64,000 nt of DNA, taken from assembly GCA_050875145.1 (NCBI GenBank), contig JBNMLH010000016.1, positions 10,083-74,082 on the forward strand. Direction: 5' to 3'. Of the stretch, positions 54,297 through 62,104 are shown in pieces. Under the pieces are notes generated by a model. That model saw nothing but the letters and a program-made list of their open reading frames with translations. It did not search any database and had not been told where the DNA came from. The DNA is from CAG-411 sp050875145 (lineage in GTDB: Bacteria > Bacillota > Clostridia > Lachnospirales > Lachnospiraceae). Each line of letters starts with the position of its first letter. Position 1 is the first letter of the stretch. The position numbers were made by a program, and so were the translations under genes.

Positions 54297-54495
54297 GCTT
54301 TATAGGAAAATGCGTCTTACAAGGAGTTGTTGCAGTTTTTTGAATGTATTGTCTTGTGATGCCTGTGCAGGGGTATAAGAGATAAGTTCTAGATTTATGT
54401 GAAGAAAATGATGTCGTGAAACAATGTTTATAAGTTATTGTAGCTAGTCTATTTAACGGCAGTAGCATACAAAAATGGAAAATATGTTTACCCAA

Positions 54496-55206
54496 TTATA
54501 TATTTGACAAAAAACCACTACTATATTTTAGATAGAGGGAACGCATGGTATTGATGTATTTTTTGCTAATACTTAAAAGTGTGCCATCTGTTAAAACAAT
54601 ATCATTCTTTACGATTTTTTCTATAAAATCTAAGTTTACGATGGTTGTTCTATGGCATTGTACGAAATAGAAGGGAAGCTGGTGTAAAAGACCTTTTAGA
54701 GATTCGTTGCTTTTATAGTTTCCTTCGGTTGTATGAATATTAATATATTGATTGGCACTTGAAAAATACATAATATCGGTATAAGGAATTTTGCAATAGT
54801 TATTACGGTCACGATAAGTAAAAAAAGTATGCTCTAATTTGGAATAGATATATTGCAAACAGTGTTCCAACTGTTCTTTCGAAATAGGTTTTAAAATATA
54901 GTTCAGTGCGTGCACATCATAACCAGCAAATACATAGTCTTGATATGCAGTTAAAAAAATAATTTCCCCAGTATAGCCCCTTTTTCTTAAATCTTGTGCA
55001 ATATCCATTCCAGACTGTTTATCTATCTGAATATCAAGAAAATAGGCATGGCAAAAGGCAGAAGTATCTGCAAAATAATCTTCTGATGAAAAATAAATTT
55101 TAAGGTTTGTGGTAATACCAGTACTCTGCTCCCAATCTTTGATTAATCTTACCAGTTGTTGTTGACATAGTTTTTCATCTTCTACAATTCCAATATTAAT
55201 AGTCAT
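54496..55206 (-). CDS. LytTR-family response regulator (second locus)
   Basis: A 236-residue AgrA/LytR-type regulator. The receiver has IVEDE, phospho-acceptor Asp58 (AYFLDIQID), Thr in FLTAYQDY and Lys in NYILKPIS; LytTR follows from residue ~135 (DIMYFSSANQYINIH, then FVQCHRTTIVNLDFIEKI). Start: ATG at 55206 with GGAGG 6 bases upstream. It lies 1 base after the kinase gene on the same strand, and the operon is divergent from the secreted-protein/ABC genes. The direct repeats at 56753 are its likely target. Confidence 0.92.
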   Translation of the reverse strand: MTINIGIVEDEKLCQQQLVRLIKDWEQSTGITTNLKIYFSSEDYFADTSAFCHAYFLDIQIDKQSGMDIAQDLRKRGYTGEIIFLTAYQDYVFAGYDVHALNYILKPISKEQLEHCLQYIYSKLEHTFFTYRDRNNYCKIPYTDIMYFSSANQYINIHTTEGNYKSNESLKGLLHQLPFYFVQCHRTTIVNLDFIEKIVKNDIVLTDGTLLSISKKYINTMRSLYLKYSSGFLSNI

Positions 55207-55207
55207 T

Positions 55208-56569
55208 TTAATCCTCCATAGGTAATAATATAGTGATTTCAAAGGTATGTTGGCCTGGGGTGATTTCACAAATTCCATTGGCTTGTTGAACCAGTTGCTG
55301 GATTCGTTCTAAACCAATACCATGTCCGCTTTCTTGTTTGCGGCTGCGTAATTTTAACATTGTGCTTGTTGAGGTTGAATCGTATAAGTAAACACCATCA
55401 CTGCTATTTTTTACATAGAGGACAATATTTGCTTTATGTGTTTTCATAGAAAGAAAAATAAATGGTTGTTCTGAGATATGTTTGCAGGCTTCAATGGCAT
55501 TATCTAGAATATTGCTTAACAGAGCGCAAAGCTGTACATTATCCAGACCAACTGAAAAATTTTCATTTAAAAATAGTTCTTGTTGGAATTGAATGTTTTG
55601 CTTTTGAATTACAAATCGTTTTTGTGATAAAACAGTATCTAATATGGTAATTCCCGTATAGTGAATCGAAAGGGAAGTATCTGTATCTTTTAATATATCT
55701 GCTAAAAATTTTTTAGATTTTTCTTTTTCCCCATTGGAAATCAACTGTTGTAAAGTCCGTAATAAATTTTGATTGTCATGTTTCCAGGTTCGAAGAATCT
55801 GATTGCTTTCTATTAATAAATCATATTGTTGTTGCTCTAGTTGTAGTTGTTGTTTTTGTTCTAATAAGGTTGCGTTTTTTTGATGCATATGAGCCACATA
55901 GAACAGAAGGATAAATAGAAAGAAAATAATGATAATAAATTCTAAACCAATCATTTGTAACAATTGAAACGTATCATTAGGCAAATTGGCTGTATAAAGT
56001 TCTAGTGAATGGATGCATTCAATAAATTGGCTGCAGGCTAAAATACTCACAAAGATGGCAATACAAAAAATCAAAAGAATGGGAAATGGAAAAAGTATAT
56101 GTTTTCTACGATTTTTTGTAAAATAGTTATTTTGTATCCAAACTAGCAAAATTGATAAAAAAGCTAATAGTAGTAAGTAAATGCTGGAAAGCATATATCG
56201 TGAAAGTGAAATTTGAGTGATAGCCGTTTCGATGGAGTAGTCAAATAGTAACTTTGCTAATAGCAAAATCAATTTTTCTGAAAGGGTGGAAAGTAAAAAT
56301 GGCATACAACCAAAAATAAAACGGTGAGCTAGAGAATCTGAAGCACACCAAAGGGCCAGAAAAACTTCAAATGTGCATAATATTACACTTGATAGCATCT
56401 GATTAGAAATGTAAGCATTGGTAAAGTTAATTGCCATAAAATCTAGTACGGGAAGTATATAGATAAAATAGCTTTTTTTTAAGTGTAATAAGCGAGAAAA
56501 TAAGTAGGTAAGTAAAGATGCCTCTATCAGGCTAATTAGTAGTTCAGGTAAAATATATGAGGGGATCAT
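55208..56569 (-). CDS. GHKL sensor histidine kinase (second locus)
   Basis: A 453-residue kinase: six or seven N-terminal membrane helices (residues 1-230) with no outer domain, a Gln-rich coiled coil, phospho-acceptor His264 (RTWKHDNQNLL), N box LSNILDNAIEACKH and G box ESGHGIGLERIQQLV. The membrane-embedded sensor suggests a peptide or lipid-soluble ligand as in AgrC/ComD. AAAGGAGT lies upstream of the ATG. It is translated just before its regulator. Confidence 0.92.
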   Translation of the reverse strand: MIPSYILPELLISLIEASLLTYLFSRLLHLKKSYFIYILPVLDFMAINFTNAYISNQMLSSVILCTFEVFLALWCASDSLAHRFIFGCMPFLLSTLSEKLILLLAKLLFDYSIETAITQISLSRYMLSSIYLLLLAFLSILLVWIQNNYFTKNRRKHILFPFPILLIFCIAIFVSILACSQFIECIHSLELYTANLPNDTFQLLQMIGLEFIIIIFFLFILLFYVAHMHQKNATLLEQKQQLQLEQQQYDLLIESNQILRTWKHDNQNLLRTLQQLISNGEKEKSKKFLADILKDTDTSLSIHYTGITILDTVLSQKRFVIQKQNIQFQQELFLNENFSVGLDNVQLCALLSNILDNAIEACKHISEQPFIFLSMKTHKANIVLYVKNSSDGVYLYDSTSTSTMLKLRSRKQESGHGIGLERIQQLVQQANGICEITPGQHTFEITILLPMED

Positions 56570-56752
56570 AAATACTCCTTTGGTAGTCCGTTTTCAATTA
56601 AATGTTTGCTGATTTTGTTTGAAATTGTGTGTATTATAACCATTTCTTTCTTGAATTTTATTAGTAAGTGCTTTCATATTGTTTACTATAAATGCACTTG
56701 AATGACTATATTCAATATAATCATATCACATAATTAATGAAAGTGCTATCTG

Positions 56753-56781
56753 TTCACTCACAAAAAATGACAATTCACTCA
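56753..56781 (+). promoter_or_regulatory. LytTR-type direct repeats upstream of the second locus
   Basis: TTCACTCA occurs at 56753-56760 and 56774-56781, a 21-base period, each followed by an a-rich stretch and tgacaa. Two half-sites two helical turns apart, just upstream of a -35 box, is the arrangement bound by AgrA/LytTR dimers. Confidence 0.65.
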
Positions 56782-56788
56782 AAATATA

Positions 56789-56816
56789 TTGACAATTAAA
56801 GTGGAAAAAGTACAAT
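56789..56816 (+). promoter_or_regulatory. Promoter of the second small-protein/ABC operon
   Basis: TTGACA (56789-56794), 16 bases, TACAAT (56811-56816), placed 8 bases after the direct repeats. It drives the 32-residue gene at 56908 and the genes after it. Confidence 0.65.
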
Positions 56817-56907
56817 AAAATAGAAAAAATGTAGAAAAGTGTCAAAATGCTAAATGATATTTTTTTACAAAAAGATGAATATTTTCGGAAAGGGAAAGGA
56901 GGTTTGC

Positions 56908-57006
56908 ATGAAGCAGAAATACCAGAAAAATTACGAAGAAAGTAATGAAAACGCAATCCCGAAAGAGTTAAGAGTTCATTTCAGGATTGCAATCAAAGAT
57001 ACTTGA
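56908..57006 (+). CDS. Predicted 32-residue peptide
   Basis: A short gene with a full AAAGGAGG site 5 bases before its ATG. The product is charged (starts MKQKYQKNYEESNENAIPK, continues ELRVHFRIAIKDT) and has no signal sequence, Cys or double-Gly leader, so it is not AgrD-like. It holds the same slot as the AgrD-like gene of the first locus: first gene after the regulated promoter, before a secreted protein. An inverted repeat gcaatcc/ggattgc lies inside it and a hairpin acttg-ataaa-caagt at its stop, so a leader peptide or attenuator role is also possible. Confidence 0.5.
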   Translation: MKQKYQKNYEESNENAIPKELRVHFRIAIKDT

Positions 57007-57105
57007 TAAACAAGTTATCCAATTATAGCATATATTGGGTGAGTGTCAAGTGAAAATGTATGAAGATAATAGTGAAACAGGATTTTTAAGAAAGGAAGAA
57101 TAGAA

Positions 57106-57543
57106 ATGTGTTTAAAACAAGTGAAAAGAAGGAGAAAAATAGCATTAGCAAGTATGCTTAGTGGAGTAATGCTTATGAGTGGTTTTGCAGGTGTAGCAAA
57201 AGCATCTACAGAAGGAGTGTATACATATAAGAATAATACTGGAAAAATGGTAGCAAGTGTTAATAGTGGAGAAAGAGGATATGGTGATATTTATTATCCT
57301 GTTAAGACAGATTTAAGTCTTACAGTAAGATTGTATTATATAAATACAAACGGTAAGATGTGTCTTGGTAATAGTAGTTCAACATCAGGATGCACTACGC
57401 AGGTAGGAACATCGTTTTCGTTGTCATCTAAGTATAAAAACCAGGGATATAAGGTTGCAAAAGTGCGTTCTACTGGACAGATAAGTGGGTCAACATTTGT
57501 AAATAAAAGAACAGGAAAGTCTTATGTAGAAGATTTAAGATAG
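57106..57543 (+). CDS. Small secreted protein of the second locus
   Basis: A 145-residue protein with a signal peptide (RRKIALASMLSGVMLMSGFA, cleavage after AKA). The mature ~110 residues begin STEGVYTYKNNTGK, are Gly/Ser/Tyr-rich, probably beta-sheet, and contain two Cys (MCLGNSSSTSGC) that could form a disulfide. No domain is recognised and the sequence is not evidently homologous to the protein at 18222, though size, export and gene position agree. It is probably the exported product that the adjacent system handles; bacteriocin, signal or stress protein are all open. Confidence 0.75.
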   Translation: MCLKQVKRRRKIALASMLSGVMLMSGFAGVAKASTEGVYTYKNNTGKMVASVNSGERGYGDIYYPVKTDLSLTVRLYYINTNGKMCLGNSSSTSGCTTQVGTSFSLSSKYKNQGYKVAKVRSTGQISGSTFVNKRTGKSYVEDLR

Positions 57544-57634
57544 TAAAATGCAAGAGTGGACACATCATTTTGAAAAAGTTGTGTTCATTCTTGTAACTAA
57601 AATAATTTTTATTAGTTGTAAGAAGGAGAAGCGA

Positions 57635-58780
57635 ATGAAAAGGAAAATAGTAGTATGTTTTCTTACATTGTTGATAAGTATTTCTATTTTTGCTACGGGA
57701 TGTGGAAAACAGGAACAGATTACAAGTAGTGAGTATATTGCAGGAAAAGACGATCAGACATGTCTAGATGGCTATCGAGATGTGGCAACTAGTGAAAATG
57801 GGTACTATTTTTTATCGAATAGTTTTGTGTATTTCTATGATTCTAATAGTAAAAAGACGCATGTTTTATGTAACAAACCGGAATGTGCACACGATGGTGA
57901 GGGGTGTAATGCCTATATTAATGCAATGGCAATTCGGTATTATGAACATGCATTATATTATGTTTCCTGTGATACGATTGAAACAAATGAATTTTATTTA
58001 TGGAAAATGTCAGAAGATGGAACAGAAAAGGAGAGATTATTCTTTCTTTGTGCGGAGGAGCAAGAAGGAGAAATGTCTCAGCTATTTTTGAATCAGTTTT
58101 TAGTGCATCGGGGATTTGTATATTACGAATTGCAAAATATGGACAATGGGAAGTGCGAAATCATAAAAAGACAGTTAAAGAAGGGTGCGAAAGAAAAGGT
58201 AATCTATACTTGCAAAGATGATAGTAGTATGGTGGAAAGTTTGCAGGCTTCTGGAAATTATTTATATTTTACGGTATCTCATTTATTTGAGGAAAAGTAT
58301 CTACAAGATATTTGTGCCTACCATATTGAAAAAGGTAAAACAGATGTATTACAAAAGCAAATTTCTATTGCAGGAGGGATTACTGCGTATGATGAAACAG
58401 TCTATTATCCAAGTGAAGGTGTGTTGCATTGTATTGGAATGGATGGAAAAAAGAAACAGGTAATGAAATTGCCGGAAGAGGGAAAAATGACAGTATATGT
58501 AAATGCTAAATATATTTCCCTAGATAATATCAATAAACTTAATTTGGATGAAAAGACGAAACAAGAGGATCGATACAAAAAGCGATGTATTTATTTATAT
58601 GACAAAGAGAGCGGCAAATTGCTTACAACATTTAAGACAAAAAATTCGGATGTTTTTTATTTAGGCTATTCGCATCTTATCTTAGATGGGGACAGTGGAG
58701 AGGAGTTTCAGTTGCTTTCAGTGGAACAACTTCAGGAAAAGAATCCAGATTGGAAGTCATTACAATTAAGAGAAGAGTAA
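57635..58780 (+). CDS. Lipoprotein with beta-propeller-like repeats (second locus)
   Basis: A 381-residue lipoprotein: lipobox in SIFATGC (Cys21). The mature part contains the LCNKPECAHDGEGCNAYI motif found in clostridial DUF5050/propeller-type lipoproteins, and repeated blade-like strands (NGYYFLSNSFVYFYDSNSKK, YLYFTVSHLF). I chose the ATG at 57635 (GAAGGAG upstream); an upstream ATG at 57548 would add residues before the signal. It occupies the same place as the unrelated lipoprotein at 18767, ahead of ABC permeases. Confidence 0.8.
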   Translation: MKRKIVVCFLTLLISISIFATGCGKQEQITSSEYIAGKDDQTCLDGYRDVATSENGYYFLSNSFVYFYDSNSKKTHVLCNKPECAHDGEGCNAYINAMAIRYYEHALYYVSCDTIETNEFYLWKMSEDGTEKERLFFLCAEEQEGEMSQLFLNQFLVHRGFVYYELQNMDNGKCEIIKRQLKKGAKEKVIYTCKDDSSMVESLQASGNYLYFTVSHLFEEKYLQDICAYHIEKGKTDVLQKQISIAGGITAYDETVYYPSEGVLHCIGMDGKKKQVMKLPEEGKMTVYVNAKYISLDNINKLNLDEKTKQEDRYKKRCIYLYDKESGKLLTTFKTKNSDVFYLGYSHLILDGDSGEEFQLLSVEQLQEKNPDWKSLQLREE

Positions 58781-58793
58781 GGAGATTGGAGCA

Positions 58794-60767
58794 TTGGAAT
58801 GCAAAAGAATAATTTCGGAGAAAAAGATATGGCTGCTTGTTTTGGTTTTGTTTGTGATCAATTTATTACTTTTTGCAAGTTTACAGATGGAACATTCTAA
58901 GACTGGTAATATATGGAGTTATAAAAGTGCAAAATATAAACTGGAAAAGATGACTGGTGCTGAAAAGGAGAAAACGAAAAAGCAACAATTTTTACAGATA
59001 GCACTCTATCAGCAAAAAGCAAAGGATTATCGCAAGGACTATACCAAAAAGATAGAGCGCATTCGGGCGGATGCGGATTCTATGCAAGGCATTTCTATAT
59101 TTCAGAAAAGACATTCATTTGCACAAAAAAATATGGAAAAAACAGTGCGGGATTTTCAAAATGTGAAAACAATTGCATTGGAAAAAGGAGAGGACTTGGG
59201 AATCGAAGGCATGACACAGTATTGGTATTGGACGATTGCCGTATTAATCTTTGGATTTGTTTTGGTAAGCAAGCTTAATTTACGGGAACAGACCAGTTTA
59301 TCCTATGTGATCCGATCTTCTTATGCAGGTAGGGAAAAGTTATGTTGGAAACAGCTTCGGTTATTGTTTGGAAGTACGGTGATGTTTGGAAGCCTGCTAT
59401 GGATTTCACTGCTTATTTTTTCCTGTGTGTTATATGGTTTTGATGTAAATTGGAATAGGTCATTACAGTCTATTCCACTATTTGCAAATGTGACGTTTCA
59501 TTGCAGAATATGGCAGGGATTGCTTTTACAAGGTGCGATTGGAATTTTAGGTGCTTTGGTAGGTATACTTGTTATGTATGTTTTGGTCTTGGTCCTAAAC
59601 CACCGTCAGATCATTTATGCAAGTATGGCATTTCTTTATGGAGTCGGCTATTTTTTCAGTAAAGCATTTGTGAATGGAAAAAAAGGAGAAGTGCTAGGCT
59701 TGTGTAATTTCTACACATTCTTAAAACCGGGACAAATCCTTACAGAGTATTATAATTATAATTGGTTTGGAATACCTTTGGGAACGCTGAAAGTATTTTT
59801 GATGGTTGCAATCGGTGTGCTTCTATTTAGTAGTATTGTCAGTATTTTATTAAGTAAATTTTGCTATTTGAGTCAAAAAAAGAATTCCTTTGGATTACCA
59901 ATATCCTTGGAGTGGCAGGGAAAATCGATTTTAGGGTTAGAGGTAAAGCAGTTATTATGGGACCGAAAAGGGTTTTGGCTTCTTATGTTTTCTATGTTGG
60001 TTATGCGTTTCCTTTCGGTACAGGCACCTGTTAGTTATAATGGGGAACAGCGTGCATTAAACGCATTCTATAGGGAGTATGGTGGTGCAATGGATAATCG
60101 TTTTTATGCACGATTAGATGAATTGCGAACAACATATATCCAATTGCAAAACCAAAGCAAGCAGAATGAAGAAGGGAATAAGGCTGGAAAGATAGGGCAA
60201 GAAAAGTATCAGGCAAAAGTATACGAGTTGCAAAAGAAAATGGAAGCGTATGGAATTGTGGAACCTATAGAGAAAAAAGTAAAAAGATTAGAGAAATTAC
60301 AGCAAAGCGGGAAAAAGGTTTCTTTTGTGGAAGAACGAGGTTATGAGCATTTGAAAAATAAGACTGGAAAAAGAAAATGGGAAACACCAATCTTTTTATT
60401 ACTTGTTTTTGCATTGCAGTTAGGGATGGTATCTGATTTGAAAAATAAAAGTTGGCGTCAATCCTTGCGGGCTACATATAAAGGAAGAAATTATGTGTTT
60501 TGGAAAAAAGGGATCCTGCTTTTTATGGTTAGTTTCGTGTTTTGTCTGTTGCTTTATGTAGTTGATGTATACAGTATTAATCAGGTCTACCCGTTGCAAC
60601 AATGGAATGCACCAATTGCCAGTTTGCAACTGGGAAAAAACGTATGGATAAATGTATCCATTGGATGTTATTTTCTAACATATTACATGGTAAGAGCGTG
60701 CTTGTATGCCTTACTAGGATTTAGCATCTATTTGGTGAAATATAAAAAGAGGGTACAAAAAAATTAA
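58794..60767 (+). CDS. Large ABC-2-type permease (second locus)
   Basis: A 657-residue membrane protein. It looks like two similar halves, each beginning with a helix followed by a ~100-residue charged, coiled extracytoplasmic segment (KMTGAEKEKTKKQQFLQIAL in the first; QSKQNEEGNKAGKIGQEKYQ in the second) and then four to five helices. That suggests a fused permease pair replacing the two separate permeases of the first locus. The TTG start at 58794 has AAGGAGA 8 bases upstream. The ATPase follows after 18 bases. Confidence 0.78.
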   Translation: MECKRIISEKKIWLLVLVLFVINLLLFASLQMEHSKTGNIWSYKSAKYKLEKMTGAEKEKTKKQQFLQIALYQQKAKDYRKDYTKKIERIRADADSMQGISIFQKRHSFAQKNMEKTVRDFQNVKTIALEKGEDLGIEGMTQYWYWTIAVLIFGFVLVSKLNLREQTSLSYVIRSSYAGREKLCWKQLRLLFGSTVMFGSLLWISLLIFSCVLYGFDVNWNRSLQSIPLFANVTFHCRIWQGLLLQGAIGILGALVGILVMYVLVLVLNHRQIIYASMAFLYGVGYFFSKAFVNGKKGEVLGLCNFYTFLKPGQILTEYYNYNWFGIPLGTLKVFLMVAIGVLLFSSIVSILLSKFCYLSQKKNSFGLPISLEWQGKSILGLEVKQLLWDRKGFWLLMFSMLVMRFLSVQAPVSYNGEQRALNAFYREYGGAMDNRFYARLDELRTTYIQLQNQSKQNEEGNKAGKIGQEKYQAKVYELQKKMEAYGIVEPIEKKVKRLEKLQQSGKKVSFVEERGYEHLKNKTGKRKWETPIFLLLVFALQLGMVSDLKNKSWRQSLRATYKGRNYVFWKKGILLFMVSFVFCLLLYVVDVYSINQVYPLQQWNAPIASLQLGKNVWINVSIGCYFLTYYMVRACLYALLGFSIYLVKYKKRVQKN

Positions 60768-60785
60768 GTCAGGAGAACGAGAACG

Positions 60786-61658
60786 ATGGAACTAAAACTG
60801 GAACATGTAACAAAGCAGTATAAAGATAAAATAGCGTTGGATGATTTCTCTATTACATTAACACCGGGAATTTATGGTATTTTAGGTGAAAATGGTGCAG
60901 GAAAAAGTACCTTAATGAATTTGATCACAGATAATAGCAAACGTACAAGTGGAAATATTTTGTTGGATGGCAAGGAGATATTGCACATGGGTGCAGAATA
61001 TCGTAGACACATTGGTTATATGCCACAACAACAGGGAGAATATCCAAATTTTTCTGCGTTATCTTTTCTTCTATATATGGCGGAAGCTAAGGGGATAAAG
61101 AAAAAGCAGGCACGAAAAGAAGCGGAAGAATTGTTGGAGCTAGTCAATTTGGATGATGTAAAAAAGAAAAAAGTAAATACCTTTTCAGGTGGAATGAAGC
61201 AAAGAGTTATGTTGGCACAGGCACTTTTAGGAGGTCCAGATATATTATTGTTGGATGAGCCTACGGCAGGATTAGATCCGAAGGAGCGAATCCGTATTCG
61301 AAATTTAATTTTAAAGCTGTCAAAGCAAAAGATTATATTACTTGCTACCCATGTAGTCAGTGATATTGCATGTATTGCAGATAAGGTGTTGCTTTTAAAA
61401 CAGGGAAAGCTATTGCGTGTAGATACGCCAAATGCATTAATCCAGTCTATGGAACATAAGGTTTGGGAATGTAAATGTCCGAAAGAGCAGATTGAGGAAA
61501 TGCAGATAAGGTATCCATATGGAAATCTGGAACAGAGAAAGGATGGGGTATATATGCGTATCATATCAGAACAGAAAGAAGATAGCTTTACGTTGGAAGC
61601 AACACATATGGATTTGGAGGATGTGTATCTTTATTATTGTGCAGATGCAAAAGGATAA
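60786..61658 (+). CDS. ABC transporter ATP-binding protein (second locus)
   Basis: A 290-residue ATPase: Walker A GENGAGKST, Q loop IGYMPQQQGEYPNF, signature FSGGMKQR, Walker B ILLLDEPTAGLD, switch His in LLATHVVSD. An ~80-residue C-terminal domain (VWECKCPKEQIEEMQ to the end) is of the DUF4162 kind. AGGAG precedes the ATG at 60786. It is the last gene of the operon and energises the permease encoded just upstream. Confidence 0.92.
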   Translation: MELKLEHVTKQYKDKIALDDFSITLTPGIYGILGENGAGKSTLMNLITDNSKRTSGNILLDGKEILHMGAEYRRHIGYMPQQQGEYPNFSALSFLLYMAEAKGIKKKQARKEAEELLELVNLDDVKKKKVNTFSGGMKQRVMLAQALLGGPDILLLDEPTAGLDPKERIRIRNLILKLSKQKIILLATHVVSDIACIADKVLLLKQGKLLRVDTPNALIQSMEHKVWECKCPKEQIEEMQIRYPYGNLEQRKDGVYMRIISEQKEDSFTLEATHMDLEDVYLYYCADAKG

Positions 61659-62104
61659 GTTTGGTGACTTTTGCTTTGACATGGTGACATCTATTGATTT
61701 TCTTATTATATTTGTTCTGAAAATTGTCGCAAGTCAATGAGGTATGCCTTTAATGTTTTTGAATCTAAGCGTTTTTGTGTCTTGCTTTTATTTTGTAATG
61801 GGTGGAACTGAGAAAAAAGATAGAATTGTAAAAAGATAAGTCGTATAGAGCATCTTGTCTCCAATTGTATTGCTCCTATTAAATTGGTGTGTTACAACTA
61901 TAGTTTACCACAACAATATATCCTAAAAGTATACTCTTTTGAGTACATCAATTAGACAAAATGTAGAAAATTAAAAAAAATAAAAAAATATCGTCATATG
62001 TCGTAAAAAAATGGTAATATAATATAGTATTTTCGTAAAAAAGGAAATGTTTTGCAAAGTATGGAAAATTATGAAAGAGAAGGAAATGAAAAGGAGAGAT
62101 TTTT
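61659..62104. other. AT-rich intergenic region, no gene seen
   Basis: About 445 bases between the ABC operon and the BspA-like gene. It should hold the latter's promoter (tataat-like tract near 62018). I see no structured RNA or repeat. Confidence 0.45.

Noticed and set aside
57057..57104. 15-codon ORF just before the secreted protein at 57106
   Set aside because: No ribosome site and too short to support without conservation data.
61016..61564. 182-codon minus-strand frame opposite the second ABC ATPase
   Set aside because: Shadow of a gene with all ABC motifs; no start signal.
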